Assembly (NCBI GenBank): GCA_001875255.1 | Contig: MJAN01000019.1 | Span: forward strand, 1-33,765 | Direction of reading: 5' to 3' | Source of the DNA: Candidatus Sabulitectum silens | GTDB lineage: Bacteria > Fermentibacterota > Fermentibacteria > Fermentibacterales > JCC-6 | Length of the DNA: 33,765 bases | Shown here: piece after piece, positions 9,062-18,231 of the stretch | Numbering within the stretch: the stretch's first letter is position 1 | Layout: the number at the start of each line of letters is the position of its first letter | The notes under the pieces: generated by a model | The model's input: the letters and a program-made list of their open reading frames with translations, nothing else | Told to the model about the DNA's origin: nothing | Database searches by the model: none | Translations under genes and position numbers: made by a program

Positions 9062-9194
9062 TTAGCTAGTTAGAGTGAAAGGTCTATACTCTTTTGGGAT
9101 TTAACGACATCAGCTAGCTTATAAGCAATCAAACCTTCATTCCTCTTGCTAAGTTATCATTTACGCTATAAGCCTGAAACAGCATAAGATAAGT

Positions 9195-9252
9195 CCTGGC
9201 GGTTAAGCCGGGAAAATCTTGGCAGCGGGGAGCGTGCTTCGTTTGAACCTTC
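9195..9252 (-). repeat. tRNA 3'-end remnant with hairpin (copy E)
   Basis: The minus strand has GGTTCAAACGAAGC, then TCCCCGCTGCCA (one mismatch to the tRNA acceptor end; CCA at 9222-9220). It is followed by a six-pair hairpin (9195-9200 with 9207-9212, loop GGTTAA). The T tract is poor. The core AGGTTCAAACGAAGC is identical to copies C and D. Confidence 0.5.
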
Positions 9253-9278
9253 TTATTGAGTGGGTTTCCTGCTTCTGT

Positions 9279-10427
9279 TCAGGGTAAATCCTCTCTAAAC
9301 AGATTCACATAATCCATGTACATATATCGTCTATTCCTTTTCCTGCCCGTAATCTCCACGAGTATCTTCATGTCCTCCATGCTCTTCACAAGCTCATTCG
9401 CTGACGGGTATGATGTCCCTGTAACTTCCTGCACCTCTTTTACCGAAGTAATCGGGTTCGTATACAGGCTCTCCAGAACCTTCAGTGCAGTTCCTGCTGA
9501 ACGCAGAAGAGTTGCTGTGATAAGTTCTCTGTGCCTCTCACGCAACAGGATTATCTCCTTAGCCGCATGGGAAGCCTGATAGCTTACTTCTTCCACTCCT
9601 CTAAGGAAGAAAAGCAGCCATTCCTCCCATTCTCCTTTGTCGCGAATGTTCTGCAGTCTCTCATAGTACTCGACTCGCCAGCTCTTGAAGAAGTATGAGA
9701 GATACAGTACAGGTTTGCTCAACACTTTCCGCTCGCAAAGCAGAAGAGAGATGAGAAGTCTGCCCATTCTCCCATTTCCATCCAGGAACGGATGAATGGT
9801 TTCGAACTGAGCATGTGCCAGACCTATCCTGATCAGAAGGGGAAGCGTGGAATCCGAATGAAGGAACTCCTCAAGAGCACCAAGCAGTTCTGGTAACTCA
9901 TCGGGCGGAGGAGGAACGAAGGTTGCTTCGGCTAAGGAGCAACCCCCTGGACCGATCCAGTTCTGAGACTTTCTGAGCTCTCCCGGTGTCAGATTAAAGC
10001 CTCTGACTCCATACATGAGCTTTTCGTGAATCTCCCTGATCAATCGAGTTGAAACCGGTAAGGTCTCAAGTCTTCCGAGGCCATGGTTGATAGCTGAGAT
10101 GTAGTTGATCACCTCATTCACATCACCAGGTCTATCTGGATCAAGCAACTTGGCCTCAGCAGTGAGAACATCCTGAAGTGAACTCTGGGTTCCCTCGATT
10201 TGACTTGAAAGAACTGCTTCTTTTCTGATATACATGTAGACGAACAGCCCCGGATTGGGCAGAACAAAGGTTGTGCCGTCCAGCCGCCCAAGAGCGCGAT
10301 CGGCTTTCGAGAGTTGTTCCTGAAGCTTCCCCTTTACAATAACGGGAGGGTTCGGAGGAAGTGGGTCTGGATAAAAAGCACTGTAACCAGATGACTGGAG
10401 CACATACTTGCCTGACATGGTTCCCAT
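9279..10427 (-). CDS. Fic domain protein with N-terminal inhibitory helix and C-terminal winged helix
   Basis: This intact 382-residue protein has the length of class II Fic proteins, which transfer AMP or another nucleotide moiety from a nucleotide to a hydroxyl on a target protein. The catalytic motif HPFLDGNGRMGR is complete (His at residue 212). The inhibitory motif S-x-x-x-E-G occurs as SSQIEG (Glu 78), so it should be self-inhibited by its own Glu. The region between has the usual Fic_N helices. The C-terminal part (TALKVLESLYTNPITSVKEVQEVTGTSYPSAN, given here only as its span near residues 310-345) looks like a winged helix-turn-helix for DNA binding or autoregulation. ATG 10427 is used; ATG 10418 is possible. 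It sits between tRNA-remnant copies E and B in an accessory module. Confidence 0.9.
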   Translation of the reverse strand: MGTMSGKYVLQSSGYSAFYPDPLPPNPPVIVKGKLQEQLSKADRALGRLDGTTFVLPNPGLFVYMYIRKEAVLSSQIEGTQSSLQDVLTAEAKLLDPDRPGDVNEVINYISAINHGLGRLETLPVSTRLIREIHEKLMYGVRGFNLTPGELRKSQNWIGPGGCSLAEATFVPPPPDELPELLGALEEFLHSDSTLPLLIRIGLAHAQFETIHPFLDGNGRMGRLLISLLLCERKVLSKPVLYLSYFFKSWRVEYYERLQNIRDKGEWEEWLLFFLRGVEEVSYQASHAAKEIILLRERHRELITATLLRSAGTALKVLESLYTNPITSVKEVQEVTGTSYPSANELVKSMEDMKILVEITGRKRNRRYMYMDYVNLFREDLP

Positions 10428-10439
10428 ATCTTCTCTTTC

Positions 10440-10500
10440 ATGCTAAGGGCTAGCCTTAATATAATGCTGTGCTTAGCCCATGTTAAGCATTGCCCTTAAT
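10440..10500 (-). promoter_or_regulatory. Inverted repeats upstream of the Fic gene, possible autoregulatory site
   Basis: The stretch before the Fic start contains the near-palindrome TAAGGGCTAGCCTTA (10444-10458). It also has repeated CTTAATAT and GCTTA/TTAAGC elements, and a TATATT -10-like hexamer on the minus strand. A Fic protein with a winged helix could bind here. The -35 is unclear, so this is only a suggestion. Confidence 0.25.
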
Positions 10501-10522
10501 ATGAAAGGAAATCCGAGCTATG

Positions 10523-10870
10523 TTAAGACTTGCTTGAACAACAGGGAACACAGCAAGCAAAAAGAACGAACCTGTATCCCCTCTTCATCTCGAGGATCTC
10601 ATGTACGACGGAAAGCAAATCAGGAACTTTCTGAACCTAATCAATCATTATGGTGTTTCCGGCTGGCTGACCCAGGGTGTACTCTTTCAGGCGTTCCGGT
10701 CTCGCCGAGTTCCATCGCAGAACATCCGGCGAAAGCAGGTCAATCCTCTTTGATCCCCCGAGCACCCCAGAACACCAGGTAGGTAGACTTGCCGATACCT
10801 CTTGCCGCGAACAGGAAGTAGTTTCTCCAAGAGTATCCTTTAGGAGCCTGCTTTTAGATACAAACGGAAT
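10523..10870 (-). pseudogene. N-terminal relic of a second AAA_14/DUF4143 ATPase
   Basis: On the minus strand, SKSRLLKDTLGE is followed after a shift by YFLFAARGIGKSTYL (Walker A). After another shift comes LLSPDVLRWNSARPERLKEYTLGQPAG and then TIMID-stop-VQKVPDLL. The stop is a TAG exactly where the Walker B Glu codon (GAG) is expected. The frame goes on to HEILEMKRGYRFVL and then loses similarity, ending at TAA 10525-10523. Only the ATP-binding half remains. It is clearly related to the relic at 5747-6228 (shared YTLGQPAG and QKVP blocks), so the two derive from one subfamily. Confidence 0.65.
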
Positions 10871-11088
10871 TACTAACTCTTATGCAATGTTAGGCAATAT
10901 TCACCAAACTATCATAACTCCTAATACTACTCTTAGAATCCCTACCTGAAACAATACTCCTGGCAAGTTGAAACAGGCGCTAGTACATGTGTTAATTGAT
11001 CGCACAGGATACAGTCCCCGCGCTTGTACCTGCTGACACTCTCTTAAGAGCGGAATGCTCTTCGCGCTGAAATAGGGCAAACAAGATG

Positions 11089-11131
11089 AATGGCAGATTG
11101 AGAATTGAATTGACAATCTGCCATTTCTTTT
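11089..11131 (+). terminator. Perfect 12-bp inverted repeat followed by T-rich tract
   Basis: AATGGCAGATTG (11089-11100) pairs fully with CAATCTGCCATT (11114-11125) around a 13-base loop, followed by TCTTTT. It could be an intrinsic terminator on the plus strand. It lies only about 20 bases before the start of the ATPase gene, so a leader hairpin or a mobile-element end is possible. The 220 bases before it (10871-11088) hold nothing else I can identify. Confidence 0.45.
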
Positions 11132-11144
11132 GTAACTTACTGCC

Positions 11145-12298
11145 ATGATGATAAAAAGAGACGCGCAGCATACTTTGGAAAAGCTGTCAACTGGCTTCCC
11201 GGCAGTAATAATCACAGGTCCGAGACAGTCGGGGAAAACCACTCTTGCCACAATGACCTTCCCCGGCAAACCCTATATCTCCCTTGAAAACATTGACAGC
11301 AGGGAAGCGGCATCCGCAGATCCCAGGGAGTTCCTCGCAAGATTTCCCGCTGGCTGTATCATTGACGAGGTCCAGCATGTCCCCATGCTGGTATCCTACC
11401 TGCAGGAAGTCATTGATTTCGATGCGACATGCGGGAAATGGATACTGACAGGAAGCCAGCGATTCGGTGTTCTGTCGGGGATTTCCCAGAGTCTTGCCGG
11501 TAGGGCAGCCTACCTGGAACTGCTGCCTTTCAGCCTGAACGAGATAAGGGGAAACGATCTTGATCAGGTACTGGTAAAGGGTCTCTATCCTCCTGTATAC
11601 GACAGGGATCTCGATCCCGAAACATGGGCACAGAACTACATAAGGTCCTATGTAGAGCGTGACGTGAGAATGCTTGTGAACGTGCGGGATCTCAGCACTT
11701 TTCGGAGATTCCTCAGGCTGTGCGCTGCAAGAACGGGGCAACTGCTGAACCTGACTAATCTCGCAGCAGACGCGGGAATAACTCACAACACTGCCAAAGC
11801 GTGGATTTCAGTGCTTGAAGCTTCCTACATTGTCTTCCTGCTTCAGCCGCATCAAAGGAATTTCAGAAAAAGGCTGATCAGAACACCCAAGCTGTATTTT
11901 TACGATACAGGTCTTGCGGCATGGCTTCTCTCAATTGATTCAGACAGGAGCATGAACATCTCTCCGGCAAGAGGGGCGCTGTTCGAAAACCTGATCATCA
12001 GCGAATTGATCAAAACAAGGCTGAACAGGGGCAGACAGAGCAATCTCTTCTTCTGGCGCGACAGAACCGGCCATGAAACAGATATCATCATAGACAGAGG
12101 GAACAGCCTCAGCGCAGTGGAAGTCAAATCTGGAAGCACCATGCAGGAGATAACCTTGCAGGGTTAAGATGGTGGGGGGATCTTTCGGGGGAAGAATCCC
12201 TCACGCTCGTTTATGGTGGAGATTCCTCCTATACAAGAGACCGGCTAAGCATTCTTTCCTGGAAAGACATAAAAAGTATTATCTCACTGAACAACTGA
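11145..12298 (+). CDS. AAA_14/DUF4143 family ATPase (one frameshift near the C-terminus)
   Basis: The N-terminal half is an AAA-type ATPase with Walker A GPRQSGKTTL (Lys 31), Walker B CIIDEVQHVP (residues 71-80) and sensor-like ILTGSQRF. A central helix-turn-helix-like segment (NLAADAGITHNTAKAWISVLEASYIV) leads to the DUF4143 half, with FYDTGLAAWLL, GALFENLIISEL and the PD-(D/E)xK-like pattern GHETDIIID...AVEVKSG. A one-base shift near 12160 gives a premature TAA. The other frame restores LRWWGDLSGEESLTLVYGG and ends at TGA 12296-12298, giving the family's normal length of about 385. No clear ribosome-binding site precedes ATG 11145. Its cellular role is not known; members are common in accessory DNA. 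It belongs to a different subclade from the two relics nearby. Confidence 0.85.
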
Positions 12299-12393
12299 GA
12301 CTTCCAGCTGGAACACTATACCTAGTGAAGTCTCAACCATTAATTATTGGTTGAACCAATGAGTATCCATTATCAGATACTTAGATAGAAGAA

Positions 12394-12445
12394 GCCGCCC
12401 TCATAGAGGACGGCATCTTATGATGGTAGCGGGGACCGGTTTCAT
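12394..12445 (-). repeat. tRNA 3'-end remnant with terminator hairpin (copy B)
   Basis: On the minus strand GTCCCCGCTACCA is identical to the last 13 bases of the initiator tRNA at 23822 (CCA at 12426-12424). The preceding 17 bases resemble a decayed T arm. After CCA comes TCATAAGAT and a nine-pair hairpin (12394-12402 with 12406-12414, one G-T pair), then TTCTTCT. It is almost identical to copy A at 18232. Confidence 0.65.
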
Positions 12446-12747
12446 GCCCGATGAGCGTAAGAATTCCATAATTGGCTTCACGCTGGATATATCACGGAGT
12501 GTTCCAAGGTGTTAAAAATCTCAGGCGGGTAGGGCTAAACTATATGCTGAATAGCGAACTACCTTGAGGTAACGTCATTTGCGCCTCAATAAACCGATAC
12601 CGTCCCCTCCAGCACGTCTCGAACGTATTCACCATGTCCCTGTTGGCGGCAACTCCCCAATTAAAGCAAGTGGGAACCTGAACTTCCTGACACCCGCCAA
12701 AAACCGTAAATTTCACTGTATAACGGTAAATGATTAAGGGAAAGGTA
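12446..12747. other. Intergenic region without a supported gene
   Basis: No convincing gene is seen. On the minus strand, 12537-12660 can be read without stops, ending FIEAQMTLPQGSSLFSI, but there is no start or ribosome-binding site and no family match. It may be a relic. The stretch separates repeat copy B from the promoter of the next gene. Confidence 0.3.
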
Positions 12748-12776
12748 TTGTGGAGAACCGGAGCAGAAGATAGAAT
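12748..12776 (+). promoter_or_regulatory. Possible promoter of the FG-GAP gene at 12800
   Basis: TTGTGG (12748-12753) and TAGAAT (12771-12776) are 17 bases apart. The -10 matches five of six consensus bases and the -35 only the first three. It lies just upstream of the ribosome-binding site AAGAGG (12789-12794). Confidence 0.4.
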
Positions 12777-12799
12777 AGAAGTGACAACAAGAGGTACTT

Positions 12800-14620
12800 A
12801 TGAAAACAATTGCTCCACTGGTGGTTCTGCTTCACTGTGTTTGCTTCGCTGATTCTGTATATCAGTCTAACTGGTCCGGCGGACCGGGGGTTCTCGGCCC
12901 GGTATTCACCTGGGGCAACTGTTACTACGCCAGCGATGGTGTCTCCTGGCAGTCAGGAAATCCAAAGCTGGAGTTCTCAGCCACACCCAACAATCTTCCG
13001 GGAGGATTCAGCTTCTCCCGTGACCTGACCTGCAACGACATGGACGGTGACGGAGACCTCGATGTGGTCGCGTGCTTCTGGGACTCTCCATACACTACTC
13101 ACATCGTTCTCTGGCTTAATGAAGACTCCCAGGGAACATCCTGGACCGTGGTTCCGATAGACCAGGTATCAGGGTACGGAGTATGGTCGATAGATGCCTG
13201 CGACATTGATGGAGATGGCGACAATGACATCCCATCGGCTACCCATGAGACCTCAGTTCTCAGATGGTATGAGAACACCGATGGAACAGGCACCTCATGG
13301 ACTTCCCATCAGATATGTTATCCCTATTACGATGCTGACGCGATACGTGGGGTGGACATGGATGAAGACGGAGACATAGATCTGATTACAGGAGGTAACA
13401 ACGATCTTTCCTGGTGGGAGAACCAGAACGGTTCGGGAATGCAGTGGACCCGTCATGTGGTGATGAGCTACTTTTCCATAGACCGAGTCTGCTCTGTGGA
13501 TGCTGATGGCGACGGCGATCTGGATATTGCAGCCGCTTCCTACTGGAACGGTGAGATCGCGGTGTGGAGGAACAACGACGGGGCGGGAACATCATGGACG
13601 AAGTTCACCATCGACGGAACATTCGGCTGTCCGACCTCAATTCAGTTCGCGGATATTGATGGCGACGGCGACCAGGACGCCCTTTCATCTTCCTATGCTG
13701 ACAACATGATCTCATGGTGGGAAAATACTGACGGAGCTGGAATGATCTGGACCGAACATTCTGTAGAGATGGATTACGAAGGTGCGGGGTCTGCCTACCC
13801 CTGCGATGTTGATGAAGACGGGTCAATGGATATACTGGGAACCTCCATGGGAGGCGATCTGGTTAGCTGCTGGCTGAATCTTGACGGCTTCGGAACTGAA
13901 TGGTTGGAACAGACCATCAGCTTCGGCTACGACGGCTCAAACGTCTTAGGAGCAGACATCGATGGCAACGGGAGCATAGACATTGTGGCCAGCCCCAGAT
14001 ACGGTGGACAGCTTATCTGGTGGAACATGAGCGGTTATGCGGTCTCAGGATGGCTTGAATCATCCATTCTGCAGGTTGATGATGTTTCGCAATGGATCTC
14101 CTATGAGGCTTCATGGATGGAACCCGAAGGTTCCTCAATCGGATTCCAGATCAGGGGTTCCGGTAACCCCGAGGACATGGGAGCCTGGTCTGACACCCTG
14201 AGCGAATGTTCCGGTTCTCTTTCGGGTATTGTTCCCGACTCCTCAGAGTTCATTCAGTACAGGGTTCTCTTGGAGAGTGCATCTCCATGGTCGACGCCTG
14301 TGCTTGATCTAATTGATCTGACCTTCGAAAGCTTACTGGGAACAGGCCAGACCCAGGAAAGCGATTCGCCTTGGAACGCAGCGTTTCATATCAATCCCTG
14401 CGATGCCTCAGGTGCGCTTCTTCAGATACAGACAAATGAGCCGTCCGTCCTGGAAGTACAGGTGTTCGACCTAACGGGCAGGATCGCATTAAGAACCTTT
14501 TTGTACTGTTCTTCGGAGAGCAACTCCTTAAATTTGAACGGTTTGGAAGAAGGAGTTTACTTCTGCAGGATAAGCGGCCTTGGCAGTGAAGAAGTGCTGC
14601 GACTCACCATACTACGGTAA
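12800..14620 (+). CDS. Secreted FG-GAP/VCBS repeat protein with T9SS sorting domain
   Basis: This is an intact 606-residue protein. The signal peptide is residues 1-18 (MKTIAPLVVLLHCVCFAD). It is followed by a tryptophan-rich cap WSGGPGVLGPVFTWGNC that recurs in two neighbours. About seven FG-GAP blades follow, of the form D-x-D-G-D-G-D-x-D, then WWEN-x-D-G-x-G-x-x-W, each a Ca2+-binding loop plus a WW strand. Residues around 420-510 form a beta-sandwich-like segment (WLESSILQVDDVSQW, GFQIRGSGNPEDMGAWSD) also shared with the neighbours. The tail (LEVQVFDLTGRIALRTF, LEEGVYFCRISG, VLRLTILR) is a T9SS type A sorting domain. A surface location is likely; the binding target is unknown. Its end overlaps the convergent paralogue by 9 bases. 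Confidence 0.9.
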   Translation: MKTIAPLVVLLHCVCFADSVYQSNWSGGPGVLGPVFTWGNCYYASDGVSWQSGNPKLEFSATPNNLPGGFSFSRDLTCNDMDGDGDLDVVACFWDSPYTTHIVLWLNEDSQGTSWTVVPIDQVSGYGVWSIDACDIDGDGDNDIPSATHETSVLRWYENTDGTGTSWTSHQICYPYYDADAIRGVDMDEDGDIDLITGGNNDLSWWENQNGSGMQWTRHVVMSYFSIDRVCSVDADGDGDLDIAAASYWNGEIAVWRNNDGAGTSWTKFTIDGTFGCPTSIQFADIDGDGDQDALSSSYADNMISWWENTDGAGMIWTEHSVEMDYEGAGSAYPCDVDEDGSMDILGTSMGGDLVSCWLNLDGFGTEWLEQTISFGYDGSNVLGADIDGNGSIDIVASPRYGGQLIWWNMSGYAVSGWLESSILQVDDVSQWISYEASWMEPEGSSIGFQIRGSGNPEDMGAWSDTLSECSGSLSGIVPDSSEFIQYRVLLESASPWSTPVLDLIDLTFESLLGTGQTQESDSPWNAAFHINPCDASGALLQIQTNEPSVLEVQVFDLTGRIALRTFLYCSSESNSLNLNGLEEGVYFCRISGLGSEEVLRLTILR

Positions 14621-16425
14621 CACCATGACCTTAGCCGTACCTACGAGATCTCCGCTGGTCATCCGGCAGAGGTAAAGTCCCTGTTCCAGGTCATAGAAGT
14701 TGATGGTATGCGTTCCAGGATATGATAACTCACTGTAAGCGCCCCTGATTCTTCCCGCCATGTCAAAGATATCCACTGAGAGAATTCCAGGAACCTGCAC
14801 CTGGGCAATCAGCCTCAGATCTCCCGAACAAGGTTGCTGCAGGGTGATAACCCAAAGTCCGCTGCGGAATCACCCGTTCCGCTGGCAATGGAATACGAGA
14901 TACTGACCTGCTCAAGGGTCGGAGTCGTCAGCGTATCATCAGTGAAGAACAATGCTCTGTACTGGACGAATTCTGTGGAATCACTGAGAACACCGGATAG
15001 ATCTGCTTCCGATGCCCAAATGGTGTCGGACCACGCTCCCATGGTTTCCGGATCCGAAGAACTGCGGAACTGAAAACCTGTCGATGTTCCGACGGGAGTG
15101 TCGCAGATCCTTTGAAACAGCTGCCATTCAGAGACTTCTCCCACATTGAGAATTGATGATTCAAGAAATCCATATGATGTACTGGAACAGCACACCTTCC
15201 ACCAAGATACATCAGAGGAATCCTGAGATGAGCCGGCGATGTCAAGGTAACCGTCACCGTCGATATCCGCTGCGCAAACCCCAGGGACCGATGGGTAATC
15301 CTCCTGGAATGTCCATTCCTCCCACACCATTCCGGTTCCAGTCACATTCTCAAGCCATGATATGGTGCTCTCGTAACGAGATGCGCATAGGATGTCTTCA
15401 TCGCCGTCAGCATCGAGATCCACTGATGAAGCGGAATGGGGTCCTTCAATAGTTTCGCATACCAAATGCCTCACCCATGGTTCTTCTGCGGGAAACGGAT
15501 TCTCCCACCAGTAAACAGTGTCATCGAACCTGGAAGTCCCGATGATATCCTGATCACCGTCCCCGTCAGGGTCACCCACCGCGACTGAGGTAGCACCCGG
15601 AACGTCTACATCAAGGATGTGTTCGATCCACTGCACCCCCGAACCGCCGTCGTTTTCCCACCAGGTGATCTCTCCGTCGGTGAAAGCCGCGCCGGCTATG
15701 TCATTGTCTCCGTCCTGGTCGAAATCACATGAGCAGATCGACCAGGAATTGTCGAAGTCCTCGGATACAATGTATCTCGTCCAGAAGAACCCTGAACCGT
15801 CATCGTTCTTCCACCAGGCTACCTCATCGTATCCGCAGGCCGCAGCTACATCGGTAATTCCGTCATTGTCCATGTCCACTGGTATGGCTGAATGCGCAGA
15901 AGGCTCGTTTCCGATAACGTGTTCTCCCCATGCAGTTCCCATTCCGTTGGCGTTCTCCCACCAGGTCAATCGGGAAGAACCTATGACATCAATATCTCCG
16001 TCGCCGTCAATGTCGGCGGCCCTCACAGAATTGGTGTTCTGGAAATTAGTGTCGATAACGTGTTCGAACCACGATGAGGGTTGACCTGTTCCATCCAGGT
16101 TCTCCCACCAGGAGACCCTTGTTCCTGTTATCTCCGAACAGGTGAATACGTCCATATCGCCGTCCTGATCTAGGTCAAACGCGTAGACGCACGCGGGAGA
16201 GAGAAGCCCTCCGGATATCTGATTCTTCTCTGGAACGGTCAGTACTCCCCCTGCCAGAATGAGAGAAGAGTCCAGGGGCATAATGCCCGAAGAAAAGCTG
16301 TAGCAATCGCCCCAATCAATAACTGGCCCGGGCACTCCCGGCCCCCCTATCCAGCAGTCCTGGACGGCAGAAGCGGCTAGACTCAGTCCCCAGAATGAAC
16401 AAGCGACAAGGATGATCGAACGCAT
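14612..16425 (-). CDS. Secreted FG-GAP/VCBS repeat protein with T9SS sorting domain, paralogue of its convergent neighbour (one frameshift)
   Basis: ATG 16425 follows GGGAGG. The signal peptide (MRSIILVACSFWGLSLAASA) leads to the cap CWIGGPGVPGPVIDWGDC, then about seven FG-GAP blades with D-x-D-G-D-G-D and WWEN repeats. The sandwich-like segment follows (FLESSILNVGEVSEW, GFQFRSSSDPETMGAWSD). The main frame ends at 14815. A one-base shift between about 14820 and 14850 opens the sorting tail LIAQVQVPGILSVDIFDMAGRIRG through LEQGLYLCRMTSGD, here cited by position 14612-14820, with stop TAG 14614-14612. The full product is about 604 residues, the same size and layout as the gene at 12800. Duplication with inversion is likely. 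Confidence 0.88.
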
Positions 16426-16678
16426 AGCACCTCCCTGCTGTGACTTCCTCCCGATCTGTTCCGGCAGATCCGGATAGTACAGAAAAGGTAGGTTACACCT
16501 ATCTCATCCCGGGCGAAGAGAATGCTCATGTGCTTGGTTTCCTTGGCTCTTTCGATCAGGGAGTACTCAATGGATCTGGTCTCCCCCCCTGAGAGCAATA
16601 GGCAACCTGATTTAACCCCTTCTATGAATAGCTCCATGACCATGCTTCGTGATCGGTATTTCATCAAATTTCGTTAAT
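16426..16678. other. Intergenic region upstream of the FG-GAP gene, no supported gene
   Basis: A 94-codon open frame exists on the minus strand (16383-16667), but it has no ribosome-binding site or family match and runs into the FG-GAP start region, so I do not call it. The promoter of the FG-GAP gene should be here, but no clear hexamers were found. Confidence 0.3.
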
Positions 16679-16863
16679 CTAACTCTTGAGTGCAGAATAC
16701 ACAGACGAAACCCACCGGTCAAGAAGCCACAAAGCCCTGAACTGATTCAATACTGTTCCAGGAGATGTCCCTACCAAAAAATCAGGAGTTCCTTGACCCA
16801 TGCCTATCTCAGGAACATGGAGTGCTCGCAAAGCCCGAACAAGCTGTTTAGATAAGCACAAAG
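16679..16863 (-). pseudogene. Possible relic of a VapC45-type PIN-like toxin gene
   Basis: The minus-strand frame reads LSKQLVRALRALHVPEIG, then GQGTPD and NQFRALWLLDRWVSSVYSA. PIN-like toxins of the VapC45 kind start with a similar L-S/P-x-x-L-x-x-A-L-R-A-L block, continue with an acidic G-x-x-T-P-D site and end with a helix like the last segment. The part between is too short and the first acidic residue is missing. No start is visible. This is a weak resemblance, read by eye. Confidence 0.25.
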
Positions 16864-16868
16864 CGACA

Positions 16869-16936
16869 ACCCGCCCCTTTCGAGACGGGTCTGTCAATCG
16901 ATTGGTAGCGGAGAGAAAGCTTCGTTTGAACCTTCT
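16869..16936 (-). repeat. tRNA 3'-end remnant with hairpin (copy C)
   Basis: The minus strand carries AGGTTCAAACGAAGC, identical to copies D and E, then TCTCCGCTACCA (one mismatch to the tRNA end, CCA at 16905-16903). A hairpin ACCCG/CGGGT (16869-16873 with 16886-16890) follows. The CTTTCGAGACGGG loop-stem part is shared with the eroded copy near 5665. Confidence 0.5.
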
Positions 16937-17036
16937 GCTGGATTGGCTTCGAATGATCCTTGTTAACTATGATTACCGGAAATGAGACTGGGACTCTTCT
17001 CAAATAATTGATTCATGGCTGATCAGTTATATTTAT

Positions 17037-18017
17037 TTAATCCTCAGCCTGTTTTGAGAGTTTGACCAGCCTTCTCTTTCTTCCCTCCGAACCAGAGAAT
17101 ACGCGTGATTTCACCACAAAACCACAAGAAGATGCAGTCTGAACAAATGATGCTCCTCCAGCATATAGGTCGGCCACGGACGTGAACCATCTGAAATCAT
17201 CTTCAGAAACTCCTTCTACTGAAAGCTGCTCCTCTCCTACAAGAACATGGAAAGACCCTCCGGGCTTAAGTACCCTGTAAACTTCTCTCAACACTCTGCT
17301 GATTCCATGAATCTCATGTAGGCCTCCAAGCATCATAGCCGTATCAACTGAGGAACTCAGTACAGGTAGATACCTTACATCTCCTCCAACTGCATCAGCA
17401 ATGCTACTCTTCCCTATGTGCTTGAACCTGTACTGGATGTTTGTAAGACATTTCGGATCCCGTTCAACGGCAATTACCTGCATCACTGTTCCGTTCAAGT
17501 ACACCTGCTGACTTACACCAAATCCTCCTCCTGAAGCAACATCGAGAAGAACCTTTGGTCGTGTGATCGAAATGGCCTTCATGAAGGCCCTGAAGGATCC
17601 GTCCGAATCTTCTTCCCAGGGAAAAGTTAGTAACCTGGGGGTTCGGTTTGAATACTTGAACCACTTTCCGCTGGCCCTGTACTTCATTTTCCACCGTATC
17701 TTATCGGAAACAGTATCCAGCTCTGTAATGCTCTCAATCTGCTTTTGCTTCTCGAGTACAATTTCCACAGATTTGTCGATTCCAAGCTCGGAAAGAGTTC
17801 TCAGCGAATCCATCAGGGTTCTCTGGTCTGAGATGTCAAGGGCTTCATCAATTGGTGACCTCCAGTTCATCATCATTTTCCCGGTCATGATGATCGGTCT
17901 GCCAAGAACAACAGGAAATGAAATTCCGCATTTGGTGCAATACAGTCTTCGCTTACTCTCGCTCAACTCCGAGCCACAACAGCAGCAAGCCAGGTAACTC
18001 AACGTAGAATCATTCAT
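17037..18017 (-). CDS. Class I SAM-dependent methyltransferase with N-terminal zinc ribbon
   Basis: The protein has 326 residues from ATG 18017, five bases after GGAGG; the longer open frame upstream lacks a ribosome-binding site. Residues 11-30 hold a zinc-ribbon pattern (CCCCG and YCTKCG), similar to the N-terminal ribbon of RlmA-type and UbiE-like enzymes. The SAM-binding motif I is VLLDVASGGGFG (residues 156-167). An acidic strand-2 end follows (VIAVERD), then motif DVRYLPVLSSSVDTAMMLGGLHEI and the post-motif RVLREVYRVLKPGGSFHVLV of Methyltransf_11 proteins. The substrate is unknown; the ribbon suggests a nucleic acid or protein target. It is alone between repeat copies C and A. Another 170 bases upstream hold no gene. 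Confidence 0.85.
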   Translation of the reverse strand: MNDSTLSYLACCCCGSELSESKRRLYCTKCGISFPVVLGRPIIMTGKMMMNWRSPIDEALDISDQRTLMDSLRTLSELGIDKSVEIVLEKQKQIESITELDTVSDKIRWKMKYRASGKWFKYSNRTPRLLTFPWEEDSDGSFRAFMKAISITRPKVLLDVASGGGFGVSQQVYLNGTVMQVIAVERDPKCLTNIQYRFKHIGKSSIADAVGGDVRYLPVLSSSVDTAMMLGGLHEIHGISRVLREVYRVLKPGGSFHVLVGEEQLSVEGVSEDDFRWFTSVADLYAGGASFVQTASSCGFVVKSRVFSGSEGRKRRLVKLSKQAED

Positions 18018-18231
18018 CCCTTCCTCCTTCGAGTGATTCAACGTTCTATACGGAATAATCATTATTAATGTCAATTCTTGACGTTCATGCCCCAGCAACT
18101 TATTATGAATCGGGAAAACAGAAATCCGGGAAACCAGTAGATTGGCAAACCTTGCCAAAACAACTCTCAATGGAGCAGTGAGTTTTCCACATCCAGTCAA
18201 TACTTCTTTTTTTAAACAAGCAATAAGAAAT

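Noticed and set aside
16383..16667. 94-codon minus-strand frame upstream of an FG-GAP gene
   Set aside because: It has no ribosome-binding site, no recognisable motif, and it overlaps the well-supported start and signal peptide of the FG-GAP gene.
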